This document shows, in pieces, positions 51,871 to 62,916 of a DNA stretch of 64,000 nt. The DNA lies in assembly GCA_049514575.1 (NCBI GenBank), contig JBEKUX010000004.1:25955-89954 (forward strand), given 5' to 3'. The translations under genes and the position numbers were made by a program. The stretch comes from BOG-1184 sp049514575 (GTDB lineage: Bacteria; Fibrobacterota; Chitinivibrionia; Chitinivibrionales; Chitinispirillaceae). How positions within the stretch are numbered: the stretch's first letter is position 1; each line of letters starts with the position of its first letter. The notes beneath the pieces are model-generated. The model ran no database searches. It was not told the DNA's origin and saw nothing but the letters and a program-made list of their open reading frames with translations.

Positions 51871-53130
51871 CTATTTTTTCGAGGGCTCGATGTCCTTACA
51901 GCACCGGAAACCGACCGGGTTGTGACGGTTCTGAGGGAAATAGCTGTAGCGTATGTCAAAACAACCGCTCCGCGGGCCGCTCTGCCAGAAACCGCCCATC
52001 ACATTGAAAAACTGCGGGTTGTCCTTTGACGGCGTGCTGGTCCATTCTAGGAGGTTCCCCGACATGTCAAATACCCCGAAAAAAGCGCGGCATTCGGGTT
52101 TCGATCCCGACGGCCGCACCGTGGTGTCATGGGTCACGCAGGCATACCGCTCATACTCCTGACCGTACGGATAGTTCCAGGAATACGGTCCGGAACAGGC
52201 CAGCGACCACTCTTCCGAAGAACACAGCCGCTTGCCTGCGGTAAAGCAGGAATCCCGTGCCTGATACTGGGAAATGTACGACTGCGGCAGCGCGCCCTTC
52301 CGGTTGGGCCATTCGTATCGGTCGATACAGAACTGCGTGGCGCCGATCTTGATCAATTCCATGTTCTGCGGACAGAGGCTGTCGGTCCGCTCGTCCGTGA
52401 TCTCATAGTATTCCACCCTGGTCGCCATGACGCGGCCGCACCGGTCGATTGCTTTGAACGCCAGGTTCGCGGTGCGCTCCACGGCCACCGGCGTTCCCGA
52501 CCATACTTGCCATAGCGTGTCGGGTTCGAACCGCCATGAGACATCGCAGGACTTGTTTGCCACAAAGACGAGGGCAACGGTCCCGCGGTGCAAACCTCCG
52601 GACGGTTCAGGATATACCCATGGAGCAAGCGTATCTCCGGCGCAATTCACCGACATGCTGTCCCGGACCGCGGCGCCCGTATGGGCTCCCATCGTGTCGA
52701 CGGTGCTGTCAACACCGACCGACGCCGGATTTCCGCTCGCTCCTCCCTCCTGCTTTGGTCCGGCTGATGCGGTGTCCGCCGCGGCGGTGTGTATGGTTTT
52801 TGTATTCCCGGTATCACCATTCGAAGAACCTGATTTTACAGAATGCCGCGGCAATGCTGCCCGGGAAGGCCCCTGATGAGGCAGTGCTTCTCCGGCTGTT
52901 GCCTGTTCCCTGATCCGCATCGTATCCGGTGTTGGTAATGCCGCCTTTGCTCCGGTATCGAGTTGCTTCACGGCTGCGGAAACTGACGGTTGCCTGCCCG
53001 TGGCCCCGGTCCTTTTCAGGACCTCTCTTCCTGCGAGAAAAAGTACGACCAGTATTGCCATCGCCGCAAGCAGGGCAAGCTTCCTTCTGCCGCGAGAAAT
53101 TCCGTTACCGCTGTTTTTTTTGTTGCTCAC
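51871..53130 (-). CDS. Membrane-anchored SUMF1/FGE-like domain protein with beta-sandwich domain
   Basis: One N-terminal membrane helix (about 17-35) is followed by a low-complexity linker (about 40-170). Then comes a chitobiase C-terminal-like beta-sandwich (about 180-255; YPEPSGGLHRGTVALVF), and a SUMF1 domain (about 265-415) with QFCIDRYEWPN, GKRLCSSEEWSLAC, FDMSGNLLEWT and PVGFRCCKD. Cys in the catalytic FGE position is not evident, so a structural role like GldJ/GldK (also SUMF1-like, in T9SS) is possible; inference. GTG start, overlapping folP by 26 bp; sprA follows 23 bp later. Confidence 0.8.
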   Translation of the reverse strand: MSNKKNSGNGISRGRRKLALLAAMAILVVLFLAGREVLKRTGATGRQPSVSAAVKQLDTGAKAALPTPDTMRIREQATAGEALPHQGPSRAALPRHSVKSGSSNGDTGNTKTIHTAAADTASAGPKQEGGASGNPASVGVDSTVDTMGAHTGAAVRDSMSVNCAGDTLAPWVYPEPSGGLHRGTVALVFVANKSCDVSWRFEPDTLWQVWSGTPVAVERTANLAFKAIDRCGRVMATRVEYYEITDERTDSLCPQNMELIKIGATQFCIDRYEWPNRKGALPQSYISQYQARDSCFTAGKRLCSSEEWSLACSGPYSWNYPYGQEYERYACVTHDTTVRPSGSKPECRAFFGVFDMSGNLLEWTSTPSKDNPQFFNVMGGFWQSGPRSGCFDIRYSYFPQNRHNPVGFRCCKDIEPSKK

Positions 53131-54004
53131 CGCCTGCCGCCTTCATGACCGCCTTCTCAGGTTCTCCTTCGCTGACCGTATTTTCTATGGCGGAAAGCAC
53201 TGCCAGAAAATCCCTGGTGGCCGCCACGTCGTGGATGCGGAAGATCCCTGCCCCGCGTACAAACGCCGCCGCAATGCTGCCGAGCGTGCCCCACAGCCGC
53301 TCGGCCGGTTCCCTGCCCGTGAGCCGGCCGATGAACATCTTGCGGGACGTGCCGACCATGACCCGGTAGCCGGTCTTGACAAAAGCGTCAAGCTGCCGCA
53401 GAAGGACGATGTTCTGCTCCGCGGTCTTGGCGAACCCGATGCCCGGGTCGATCACGATCCGTTCCCGTTGCACCCCCGCCTTGATGAACACGCCGACCGA
53501 GACAAGCAGCTCCTGCTTTACTTCGGCGACGACATCTCCGTACCGGCAAAGGCCCTGCATGGTCTCCGGTGTGCCGCGGCTATGCATGAGCACCGCAGTG
53601 CATCCGCTTTCGGCCGCGAGCGAAGGCATGTGCGGATCATGTCTGCCGGCGCTGATGTCGTTGATCCAGCTCGCCCCGGCCTCAAGCGCGCGGCGCGCTA
53701 CCAGACTTTTAGTCGTATCAACGCTTATCGGCCCGTTGAACTTCTCTGCCAGCCGCTCTATAACCGGGATTACACGCCGGACCTCTTCTTCCGGCGATAC
53801 CGGCGCAGCGCCGGGGCGGCTCGAAGCGCCGCCGACATCGAGTATATCCGCTCCTTCGGCAGCCAACCGGATCCCCTGTTCGACGGCTGCATCGGCAGTG
53901 TTGTACCTGCCGCCGTCATAAAAAGAGTCCGGCGTCACGTTAATGATGCCCATCAGGGCCACCGGTCTGCTGAACACATTATTAATTGCGGTTCGGATGC
54001 CCAT
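53105..54004 (-). CDS. folP: Dihydropteroate synthase
   Basis: The 299-aa TIM barrel has GIINVTPDSFYDGG, DVGGASSRPGA, ISVDTTKS, WINDISAG, VIDPGIGFAKT and a final basic tail. It joins pABA to the pterin in folate synthesis. Its 3' end overlaps the SUMF1 gene. Confidence 0.96.
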   Translation of the reverse strand: MGIRTAINNVFSRPVALMGIINVTPDSFYDGGRYNTADAAVEQGIRLAAEGADILDVGGASSRPGAAPVSPEEEVRRVIPVIERLAEKFNGPISVDTTKSLVARRALEAGASWINDISAGRHDPHMPSLAAESGCTAVLMHSRGTPETMQGLCRYGDVVAEVKQELLVSVGVFIKAGVQRERIVIDPGIGFAKTAEQNIVLLRQLDAFVKTGYRVMVGTSRKMFIGRLTGREPAERLWGTLGSIAAAFVRGAGIFRIHDVAATRDFLAVLSAIENTVSEGEPEKAVMKAAGGEQQKKQR

Positions 54005-54110
54005 ATTATTGTATTCCTATTTATATATAACCTTAAGCCGCTTATAAAATTAAATGATTGTCCTGCCTGACGTTGCAGAATGAATTGAAGGGCCGTACGT
54101 GGGTGGAAAT

Positions 54111-56234
<2,124 letters not shown>

Positions 56235-56261
56235 TTATTTGCTCCAAAAAACTTTGATATC

Positions 56262-56314
56262 CCCCTCCTTCTCCCCACGGGAGTATGCCCCCTTCGGGGG
56301 TTAGGGGGGGGGGA
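56262..56314. repeat. C/G-run palindromic intergenic element
   Basis: The tilS-ftsH spacer holds ccccctccttctccccacgggag, then gcccccttcgggggttaggggggggg. The inner cccccttcggggg is a perfect 5-bp hairpin with a tetraloop-like ttc, and the outer C and G runs can pair. It resembles the C/T-G/A-rich elements of the ilv-leu spacers. Confidence 0.55.
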
Positions 56315-56347
56315 TTTTACCAACGCAACTTCTAAAAATACATCTTT

Positions 56348-57739
56348 TTATGCCCTTGAAGGGCATGATTGATATAAAATCTTCAAAAACTCCCGCGTGT
56401 GGTCGGTGATTCGGACCTGCTGACTGATGCGAACGCCGGGGATCCAGATGATCGAGCCGTTCCTTCCCTCCACCACACCCAGGCCCGACCGCTCCTGTTT
56501 CGAAAGCTTCTGCTTGGCCAGAAACGGCCCTACGCGGGTCTGCCGATTGCTGCCGAACGGCGCAAAACGATCCTCGGCCCGCCAGCTGCGGAAGACAAGG
56601 TTTGGGCCGCAGGCCTTGCGGTCAAGGACGACCGTCCGGTTGTCCGTCGGGATTTTTTCCGGGCGCACCTTTTGGTGCGTTTTTCCCGCGGTGATGATGA
56701 AACGCGCACCACATTCGGGACATTCTGTAGTGCTCGGTACTGCCAGGGCGTACCTGAACTGTCCGCTTCCGGGAGAACTCTTTTTACTGAACACGATCGT
56801 TGCACGTCCCGGATAATAACGCCATTCGCCGCCGGGCAGGAGATACTCGCCGCTCGTGCGGCCGCCATGGTCCATCACCTCGTCAACATGCGAAGAATCC
56901 GTAGGAATGGAATGATCTTCAAAAAGCGTACGCAGCCCTTCGGATGCATGAAAACCGTCGGCCAGACCCTCTTTTTTTACGATAAACCGGCCGTTGTATT
57001 TTTTGACATAGGCGGAAATCCATTGTTCGATTGCGGGCTGTACGCTGTCCCAGACACTTACAGCTTTTTCCGTAATCTTCAGTAACCGCTCAATGGCTCC
57101 CGGCTCCTGTCGCTCGAGCGCCGGCAGTATCTGAAGCCTGATCCGGTTCCGCCCGAAGGCGCAATCATCATTCGAAGAATCGTGCCGGAACCGGATGTCC
57201 CGTGACGCAAGCCAGGAACGCAGTTCTTCCCTGCGGAGATCGATAATAGGCCTGATGACCCTGTCTTCGCGCTGTGCAAGGATCCCTCGAAGCCCCCGCA
57301 GTCCTGTTCCGCGCATGATCCGGAAAAGGACCGTTTCGGCCTGGTCGTCCGCCGTATGGCCCGTTGCAATGCAGTCGTACCCTTCCTGCGCCTTGATTTT
57401 CTGGAAGAAACCATACCGCTCGCTGCGCGCCCATGCTTCCATTCCCGGGGAACGGAGTGACCTGCCTTTCAGCCTTTTCACATAGAACGGCAATTGCAGG
57501 CGTTGCGCAAGGGAAGCGACGAACGTTTCGTCGTCGTCGGATTCGCTCCCCCGCAGTCCGTGGTTGACATGGAGCACGCCCAGGCGTTTAATCGCGCACC
57601 GTTTTTTCAATTCATGCAGCATGAACAGCAGGGCCGTGGAATCGCCGCCCCCGCTCACCGCCACGAGCACCGACGCTCCCTTCGGAGCAAGCCTACGGTA
57701 ACAGCGCGCGACCCGGTCGAGGATATCAGTGGAAGACAT
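56348..57739 (-). CDS. tilS: tRNA(Ile)-lysidine synthetase
   Basis: The N-terminal ATP-pyrophosphatase motif SGGGDSTALLFML and HVNHGLRG are followed by TGHTADDQAETVLFRIMRGTGLRGL, and by a C-terminal TilS domain. It makes lysidine at the wobble base of tRNA-Ile(CAU). ATG 57739 is preferred; a TTG at 57757 would add six residues. It leads the tilS-ftsH-folP-SUMF1-sprA-rng series, with a STAS-like gene 70 bp before it. Confidence 0.94.
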   Translation of the reverse strand: MSSTDILDRVARCYRRLAPKGASVLVAVSGGGDSTALLFMLHELKKRCAIKRLGVLHVNHGLRGSESDDDETFVASLAQRLQLPFYVKRLKGRSLRSPGMEAWARSERYGFFQKIKAQEGYDCIATGHTADDQAETVLFRIMRGTGLRGLRGILAQREDRVIRPIIDLRREELRSWLASRDIRFRHDSSNDDCAFGRNRIRLQILPALERQEPGAIERLLKITEKAVSVWDSVQPAIEQWISAYVKKYNGRFIVKKEGLADGFHASEGLRTLFEDHSIPTDSSHVDEVMDHGGRTSGEYLLPGGEWRYYPGRATIVFSKKSSPGSGQFRYALAVPSTTECPECGARFIITAGKTHQKVRPEKIPTDNRTVVLDRKACGPNLVFRSWRAEDRFAPFGSNRQTRVGPFLAKQKLSKQERSGLGVVEGRNGSIIWIPGVRISQQVRITDHTREFLKILYQSCPSRA

Positions 57740-57809
57740 AGGGTATGAAATATACAAGGCGGGGGAAAATTATGATATTCAAGCAACCTTTATACCGATA
57801 TACCTGCCA

Positions 57810-58154
57810 TCAATTACACTTCGACTCGGACATTATTTTCCTTTTCATATAGAACGGGATCCGTAATGTTTCGCACATGCATCGGTAGGCGCTCTCACCC
57901 TCTGCGCAGGTTTCCATAAAAAGCAACTGGCCGTTATTATCGCAGATCATCTTCTGGCAATGCATCAAAAGCTCGAAGATAACGGCACGGCTGGAAAATG
58001 AGCTGGCTGAAACAGAAAAAACGAAATCCCTGACATCAAACATCAGCGCCTTTTCGACCGCTTCCTTTGTAGCAACAACGTCGGATTCAACTATCGAATC
58101 GGAGACGAACCGGATGACCTGCAATGTTCCTTTCCGGTGCGTTTCAATTCCCAT
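57810..58154 (-). CDS. STAS-domain-like small protein
   Basis: The 114-aa protein has the alternating pattern of an anti-sigma factor antagonist STAS domain: a beta strand with VRDFVFSVSASSFSSRAV where the phosphorylated Ser usually lies, then a helix, GQLLFMETC, and a terminal helix. It may take part in partner-switching signalling; no kinase or phosphatase is coded nearby. AAGGAG lies 8 nt before the ATG. Moderate certainty because the match is by pattern only. Confidence 0.55.
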   Translation of the reverse strand: MGIETHRKGTLQVIRFVSDSIVESDVVATKEAVEKALMFDVRDFVFSVSASSFSSRAVIFELLMHCQKMICDNNGQLLFMETCAEGESAYRCMCETLRIPFYMKRKIMSESKCN

Positions 58155-58245
58155 GATAATAACTCCTTCTGAAAAATACAGTGGAAGATTGTATCATACT
58201 TGAGGAAAAAAAGCAAGCGGGTGACCGCGCGAAAGAGCAGGAAAT

Positions 58246-58291
58246 AAAAAAGCCCTGAAACCATTGGTTTTACTGGGTTCCAGAGCCTTAA
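58246..58291 (-). terminator. Terminator downstream of tRNA-Met
   Basis: On the minus strand aggctctggaacc pairs imperfectly with ggtttcagggct, followed by TTTTTTA, right after the tRNA 3' end. Confidence 0.75.
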
Positions 58292-58295
58292 TTTT

Positions 58296-58372
58296 TGGTA
58301 GCAGCGCAGGGATTCGAACCCCGGACACATGGATTATGATTCCATTGCTCTAACCAACTGAGCTACGCTGCC
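58296..58372 (-). tRNA. tRNA-Met (anticodon CAU)
   Basis: 77 nt with encoded CCA. Acceptor GGCAGCG/CGCTGCT, D-arm GCTCAGTTGGTTAGAGC, anticodon stem ATGGA/TCCAT around ATCATAA, T-arm GGGGTTCGAATCCC. It looks like an elongator tRNA-Met; a tRNA-Ile2 (lysidine target of TilS) also has CAT and cannot be strictly excluded. Confidence 0.93.
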
Positions 58373-58459
58373 ACAAATTGATATATTTCTTGTTTATTCA
58401 GTAAGTTACACTGTAAAATAAGCAATATATTTCCTTGTTTAATCAAAAAAATCAACAAA

Positions 58460-58492
58460 AAATCTTGTCCAAATCTTGTCTAAATGTTGCGA
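58460..58492. repeat. Three tandem 11-bp repeats near the integrase gene
   Basis: aaatcttgtcc, aaatcttgtct and aaatgttgcga follow each other between tRNA-Met and the integrase start. They are candidate arm-type binding sites for the recombinase. The rest of 58373-58603 is AT-rich with nothing else evident. Confidence 0.45.
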
Positions 58493-58603
58493 AAACCACA
58501 AAATTTTATTATAATTACTATTAGGGACTGAGAAAACAAATAATACTAACATGATTTTTCGTTTATGTTAAAATAATAAAAACCGGAACAGGAAGGCAAA
58601 TTC

Positions 58604-59995
58604 ATGGGAAGAAATGCACGAGTTCTCTACCGCGATCCAGTCAGCAGAATTTTTTTTGCCAGGTGGTATGACATGGACGGAATAAAAATCCGTCTGAGTC
58701 TGAATACTGCAAACGAAACCGAGGCGATCAATAGATTACCTATTGTAATGAGTTCAAAAATGTCATGGAATCAATATCAAAAAAGTTTGAAAGGAATGAA
58801 CACCTTAGTTGTAAACGCTATTGACCAACATAAAATTATCCCTGGCTTGGCCTTGCCAGCTCAATCAGAGGCATTATCAACCCTGATTTCGTCCGCCACT
58901 TCAGCAGGGCAGGCAAATTTTGATTCCGATAGATCGTTTTGGATAATTAACGCCCTTGCTACAGGCTTGCCGACCGATACGACGGCCATGTTTACCCCTG
59001 CCTCTTCTCTGCCTTCTTCAAATGGCCTTCTCGAAGGTCTAAATATTTTAAAGGCAACGGCAATCATTGATAATTGGACAGAGATTGAAAATTTTTATAG
59101 CATAACGATGGAGCAGGTTTTCATCGATAAGTCTCGAGTAAAACGGGTTGCGTCTATGTGGCTTTCTTTCCTTCAAAATAATAACATAAAATCTTGGAAT
59201 CAGATTACGGAAGAACTGATGATTCAATTCAAGAAATATAGGAAAACAGTCACAATACCCCGCGGCAAGAATTCAAAGGTTAAAGGAAAACCATGTTCAA
59301 ATGCCACTTTGAACCGTGATATTCAATACCTGGAAAAGTCCTTTTCGGAAGCAATCGCGCGCGGATATATGCAGATAAATCCAATCCGAAATTGGAAACC
59401 AGAGGTCCATACAGTCCCAACTAAAAATACGCTTACGTTGGATGAAATAAAAAAAATTTTTGATCACCTAACCGTACAAATACGGAATATGGCAATTTTA
59501 CTTTTTTGTTCCTGCAAACGCCGGAAAGAAATAACGTCATTGCAAATTGAGGATGTAAATTTTTCTGGACATTATATCTGCTATACCGAATATAAAAATT
59601 CATCAAGATTAAAATGCATCCGAAAAGCATTCTATTTGACTCCAGCTATGGAACTTTTTTTAAAACGGATCATCGGAGACAGAAAAAGCGGCAGTTTATG
59701 GCCTGATAATCACCACCCGGATTTTTTTAGCCATGCGTTCGAAGAAATAGCTTCCAAAGTTGTCCCTCATAAACACTCGACATTAAAGGATATGAGGCAG
59801 GTAGCAACGGACGTAATGGAGAAGGCCGGATTATCTGATAATGAAATCGACATTACTTTGGGACATTTATCAGTATCGAAAGCTCTTCAGTATTATCAGG
59901 ATAGGAGTCCTGACGCCATTGCGCGACGATTGTCCGTCAGGACGAAGCCTGGCATTGAGGTTTTATCTGCGGCTATCGCCGAATATCTCAAATAA
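58604..59995 (+). CDS. Tyrosine recombinase / site-specific integrase
   Basis: The 463-aa protein has an N-terminal AP2/SAM-like DNA-binding section and a C-terminal catalytic domain. The likely catalytic residues are Arg in CKRRKEITSLQ, the HKHSTLKDMR box (His-x-x-Arg type), LGHLS and the nucleophile Tyr in ALQYYQD. It lies 231 bp from tRNA-Met on the 5' side of the tRNA, which is unlike the common integration at tRNA 3' ends. Codon use is AT-rich, unlike the core genes. GGAAGG lies 8 nt before the ATG. Confidence 0.9.
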   Translation: MGRNARVLYRDPVSRIFFARWYDMDGIKIRLSLNTANETEAINRLPIVMSSKMSWNQYQKSLKGMNTLVVNAIDQHKIIPGLALPAQSEALSTLISSATSAGQANFDSDRSFWIINALATGLPTDTTAMFTPASSLPSSNGLLEGLNILKATAIIDNWTEIENFYSITMEQVFIDKSRVKRVASMWLSFLQNNNIKSWNQITEELMIQFKKYRKTVTIPRGKNSKVKGKPCSNATLNRDIQYLEKSFSEAIARGYMQINPIRNWKPEVHTVPTKNTLTLDEIKKIFDHLTVQIRNMAILLFCSCKRRKEITSLQIEDVNFSGHYICYTEYKNSSRLKCIRKAFYLTPAMELFLKRIIGDRKSGSLWPDNHHPDFFSHAFEEIASKVVPHKHSTLKDMRQVATDVMEKAGLSDNEIDITLGHLSVSKALQYYQDRSPDAIARRLSVRTKPGIEVLSAAIAEYLK

Positions 59996-60100
59996 TCAAT
60001 TGGGTGTCATCCATTCATAGGCATTTCTCCTTTTCCACTTGGTAAAATATCTTCAATACTGACTCATGCCGTTCCCATGGCACGACTCAGGCAGAACGCT

Positions 60101-60515
60101 CTACTGTGGAAGCACACAACGAAACCCCATACTAATGTCAATGGTGTTCGCGGGGTCACTGCCGCGTTGCATGGCTCGCATGTATAGAAAATCGAGAAAA
60201 TACGATCCCCCACGGTGGACGCGTAACGTACCCGTTGCCGAGCCCGTCGGATTTGTTGCAGCTACTGCCGAATAAGGCCCTTCGGACCGCTGCCTCGTTG
60301 CACCACTTTTGGAATGTCCGATCGATGAGTTCTTGTATCCGCTGTTGAATCTACAGCGACGATTGGACATGTTTGGCGTCATCGACTGTTGCAATGTCAA
60401 GCGGAATGTCCTGCGCCTCGATGACCGTTGAAGCGGCGGAAGGAACATCCTGCGCAGACACACCGATGCCCAAGCTGACGAACGAAATAAACGCTGTCGG
60501 AAAAAAAGGTTTCAT
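60101..60515 (-). pseudogene. Remnant of a secreted SUMF1-domain protein
   Basis: The 5' part (ATG 60515) encodes a signal peptide (FFPTAFISFVSLGIGVSAQ) and about 30 residues before a stop at 60351. In another frame the 3' part, down to 60101, encodes a clear SUMF1 C-terminal end: GPYSAVAATNPTGSATG, RVHRGGSYF, MGFRCVLPQ. The core of the domain is missing and the frames disagree, so this is an internal deletion plus frameshift. Confidence 0.7.
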
Positions 60516-60554
60516 GTAATGAAAAAAATTATTAACTTGTCTCATATTCACAAA

Positions 60555-60592
60555 ATAAAAAAGGGAGCTTTCTTCGTACAGCAAGAGCTCCC
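60555..60592 (-). terminator. Terminator of the two-HTH gene
   Basis: gggagct (60562-60568) pairs with agctccc (60585-60591). On the minus strand TTTTTTATTTT follows. Confidence 0.8.
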
Positions 60593-60616
60593 CGAAAAAT
60601 AGTGGAATGCCCGATG

Positions 60617-60913
60617 TTACCTATTACCCTTTTTCTTCCTTGTCAACGCCATAGCATCATTGATAATCAAATAAGCTTGCGTAGGAGATAGGCTGAATTT
60701 CTTTGCGAGAGCCGTACCTGCAGCACCTTTCTTATAAAGAGAAACTATTTTCGCGTTTCTATCGGGATTATCCGCATAACTTGATTCTATTCCATATTTT
60801 TTTCGAAGCCGGTGGATCACTTGCCGTCTAACGCCGAAATTTTTACCAATAGCTTCGTCTGTGGTATGTTTCTTCTGTAGTTTTATTAATTCGGCTTTAC
60901 TGAGTTTTAGCAT
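60617..60913 (-). CDS. Small protein with two helix-turn-helix motifs
   Basis: The 98-aa basic protein has DEAIGKNFGVRRQVIHRLRKKYGI (about residues 16-40, quoted in part) and a second HTH-like unit, GTALAKKFSLSPTQAYLII (about 66-84). It is probably a DNA-binding regulator of the accessory region; family not recognised. ATG 60913 has AAAGGA 9 nt upstream, and is preferred over the longer frame to 60973. A strong terminator follows. Confidence 0.65.
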   Translation of the reverse strand: MLKLSKAELIKLQKKHTTDEAIGKNFGVRRQVIHRLRKKYGIESSYADNPDRNAKIVSLYKKGAAGTALAKKFSLSPTQAYLIINDAMALTRKKKGNR

Positions 60914-61171
60914 AAGAAAAATTCCTTTAAAGGTAATTTTGTTTTCTGGGTTTAAAAAAATGGATATTACCAATTAACCCTGTCAACTGGTGCGAACCTT
61001 TCCCGTTCGCATGATGGACTCAACGTTTAAAAGTCTTTCAACCTCTATAGAAGATAGCTGCTGTCAACGAATACGGCCTTAAGGGCAAATCGATTTATCA
61101 GCATTCCTCATTTCAGAAGTAGTACAGGATAGGTGAATTTTTCAATAGTACAGAACTTAAATAAGAACCAT

Positions 61172-61993
61172 TTAAAACCGATAGGCAAGTCCGATCCCGT
61201 TTCCACTGACCTGCAAACGCAAGGTCTGTTTTTTTTCTCTCCCACCATTTAAAGCATTAAAATCCGAGCCGACTGTTTTCCCGACCCCATACCCGATCAA
61301 TGCGCCGGCCACTGCATCGGAGAACCAATGGATGTTCGTCGATACGCCGAGCCCGATAAGCGATGCGTAGGTAAAAGAAGCGATTTTCAAGAAGGTGTTC
61401 TCCGGATATAACTCCGTCACGGTCGTTGCCATTGCAAAGGCGTTCGCCGTATGGCTGCTGGGCCAGCCTTCATAGGCTCCACGCCTTAAAAAGCCGAACT
61501 TAAAATCATTACTGAAGTCCTTACCGCCCCCATAATGATCATCTGGTGGTCTGCGGCCGGTCAATGCCTTGTATCCGGATGCGATTCCCACACTGATAAG
61601 GGCCGCCTGTCCCAATGCCAGGGCAGTGATTTGCAATTTTAGCTTTTGGTCCAACCTTCCATAGGCATATAACCCGAGCGGAACGATTGCCGGAGCCATA
61701 CCACCGACGGCCACGGACACGAAACCGGTATTGGAAACGCCCGGGTTTTTCTGAGCAAAGGTATACCATTTCCAGTCAATGCCACTTTTAATGATTCCGT
61801 ACGAGGCTGCAGCGGCAACAACGTGGTTGGCGCCGTAATTCACCGTAAAAGACCCGAGAAGGTTTGCCGGCAGATGGTAAAAAAGCCGGAGTAACGAAAC
61901 GGACGTGGAAGTGTCAGCTCTCTCCCCTGCGATTGAACATGCAGGAAGAATAAAAAGAAAAAAGGCCTTGATTATTCGGTGAGTTATTGCCAT
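61172..61993 (-). CDS. PAP2-family phosphatase, secreted or membrane-associated
   Basis: A signal peptide (about 1-22) precedes a helical domain with the three acid phosphatase motifs: KALTGRRPP (motif 1), GWPSSHTANAF (motif 2) and the HWFSDAVAGALIG stretch (motif 3 His and Asp). It probably dephosphorylates a lipid phosphate such as undecaprenyl-PP, phosphatidate or LPS. The last ~20 residues look like a barrel-type strand ending in F. The gene is richer in GC than its neighbours. Confidence 0.87.
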   Translation of the reverse strand: MAITHRIIKAFFLFILPACSIAGERADTSTSVSLLRLFYHLPANLLGSFTVNYGANHVVAAAASYGIIKSGIDWKWYTFAQKNPGVSNTGFVSVAVGGMAPAIVPLGLYAYGRLDQKLKLQITALALGQAALISVGIASGYKALTGRRPPDDHYGGGKDFSNDFKFGFLRRGAYEGWPSSHTANAFAMATTVTELYPENTFLKIASFTYASLIGLGVSTNIHWFSDAVAGALIGYGVGKTVGSDFNALNGGREKKQTLRLQVSGNGIGLAYRF

Positions 61994-62068
61994 TTACTAT
62001 GCCTTGAACTTACCTCTTAAAGAGTAGAAATATTCATTAAGGCGTAAGGCGAAATTAGAATGGTTTAT

Positions 62069-62548
62069 TTAATGCATGAAAAGTATAACTGCCCCTACAA
62101 CTGAATAGCTTGCGATATTTCCGATAGCTGAAGTCAACATAGGTTTTAATACTTTCTTTTTAATAATAGAATAGAACAAACCTTCAACAATAATACTCAA
62201 CAATAGAAATGTGAAAAAACCCAATACCGATATTTTATTAAAATCATGCCCCGCCACTAAAAACCCTTTTGAATTATTTGATAATCCAGAAGGCAATTGC
62301 ATTAATGCAAAAAACCCGATAATTGTTGTTATAATATTGGCAGAAACAACAATTATTACGGATTTTAAAGTGCTATCTTTGATTATTATTTTATAAACAA
62401 CTATTTCGATAATAATGGCTGTAATTGTCATTGGCCAAAATATTATCGCATTTACAATTATTGAATAGGCCGCAGGAAAGATCATGTCAGCATATAAGGG
62501 CGATAATAAAAGAGTGAAAATTATTAGAAATATCTTTTCCGTTTTCAT
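62069..62548 (-). CDS. Hypothetical multispanning membrane protein
   Basis: The 159-aa very hydrophobic protein has a signal-like start and about four or five helices (residues 5-20, 25-52, 62-85, 108-130, 138-158). It is strongly AT-rich, Ile/Lys/Asn-heavy. I do not recognise it. It is one of three small membrane-protein frames in a row on this strand. Confidence 0.6.
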   Translation of the reverse strand: MKTEKIFLIIFTLLLSPLYADMIFPAAYSIIVNAIIFWPMTITAIIIEIVVYKIIIKDSTLKSVIIVVSANIITTIIGFFALMQLPSGLSNNSKGFLVAGHDFNKISVLGFFTFLLLSIIVEGLFYSIIKKKVLKPMLTSAIGNIASYSVVGAVILFMH

Positions 62549-62657
62549 TTCTAAGTTCCGTTATCCTTTCTAATTATGGTGCTAATCCATGTAACAACAA
62601 ATCAATAATAAGCAATAACCCTATTAGTAATGGTGTAAATCCAACAGGCAATAAAAA

Positions 62658-62840
62658 CTATATATATCTTATAAATTTATTTCTTTTGTTTATCATCATA
62701 TTTGCCACAAATAATCCAAGCCAAATAACCTGGGCTGTTACAATTAAATTAAAACTTATCCTTTGAGTTGCATCCAATAAAATTGGGATTATCGATGTTG
62801 TAATCGTTAAGATTAATACTGCTTTTTGTATGGGTTTCAT
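62658..62840 (-). CDS. Possible small membrane protein, 60 aa
   Basis: Two hydrophobic segments (about 5-22 and 28-48) and a basic end (NKRNKFIRY). No convincing ribosome site is seen before the ATG, so the call rests on hydrophobicity and its place in the cluster. Confidence 0.35.
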   Translation of the reverse strand: MKPIQKAVLILTITTSIIPILLDATQRISFNLIVTAQVIWLGLFVANMMINKRNKFIRYI

Positions 62841-62916
62841 TTTGATTAGATATATTTCTCTACATCGAAAGTATCCATAAGAACGGGGTTGTTTTTATTC
62901 ATTATTCTATTCCGTT

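Noticed and set aside
56349..56368. Palindrome atgccct/agggcat at the end of tilS as a terminator
   Set aside because: No T run follows on either strand and it overlaps the last codons of tilS.
58296..58372. tRNA-Met as the attachment site of the neighbouring integrase
   Set aside because: The integrase is on the 5' side and no duplicated tRNA end is visible in the window; left open as a finding on the region instead.
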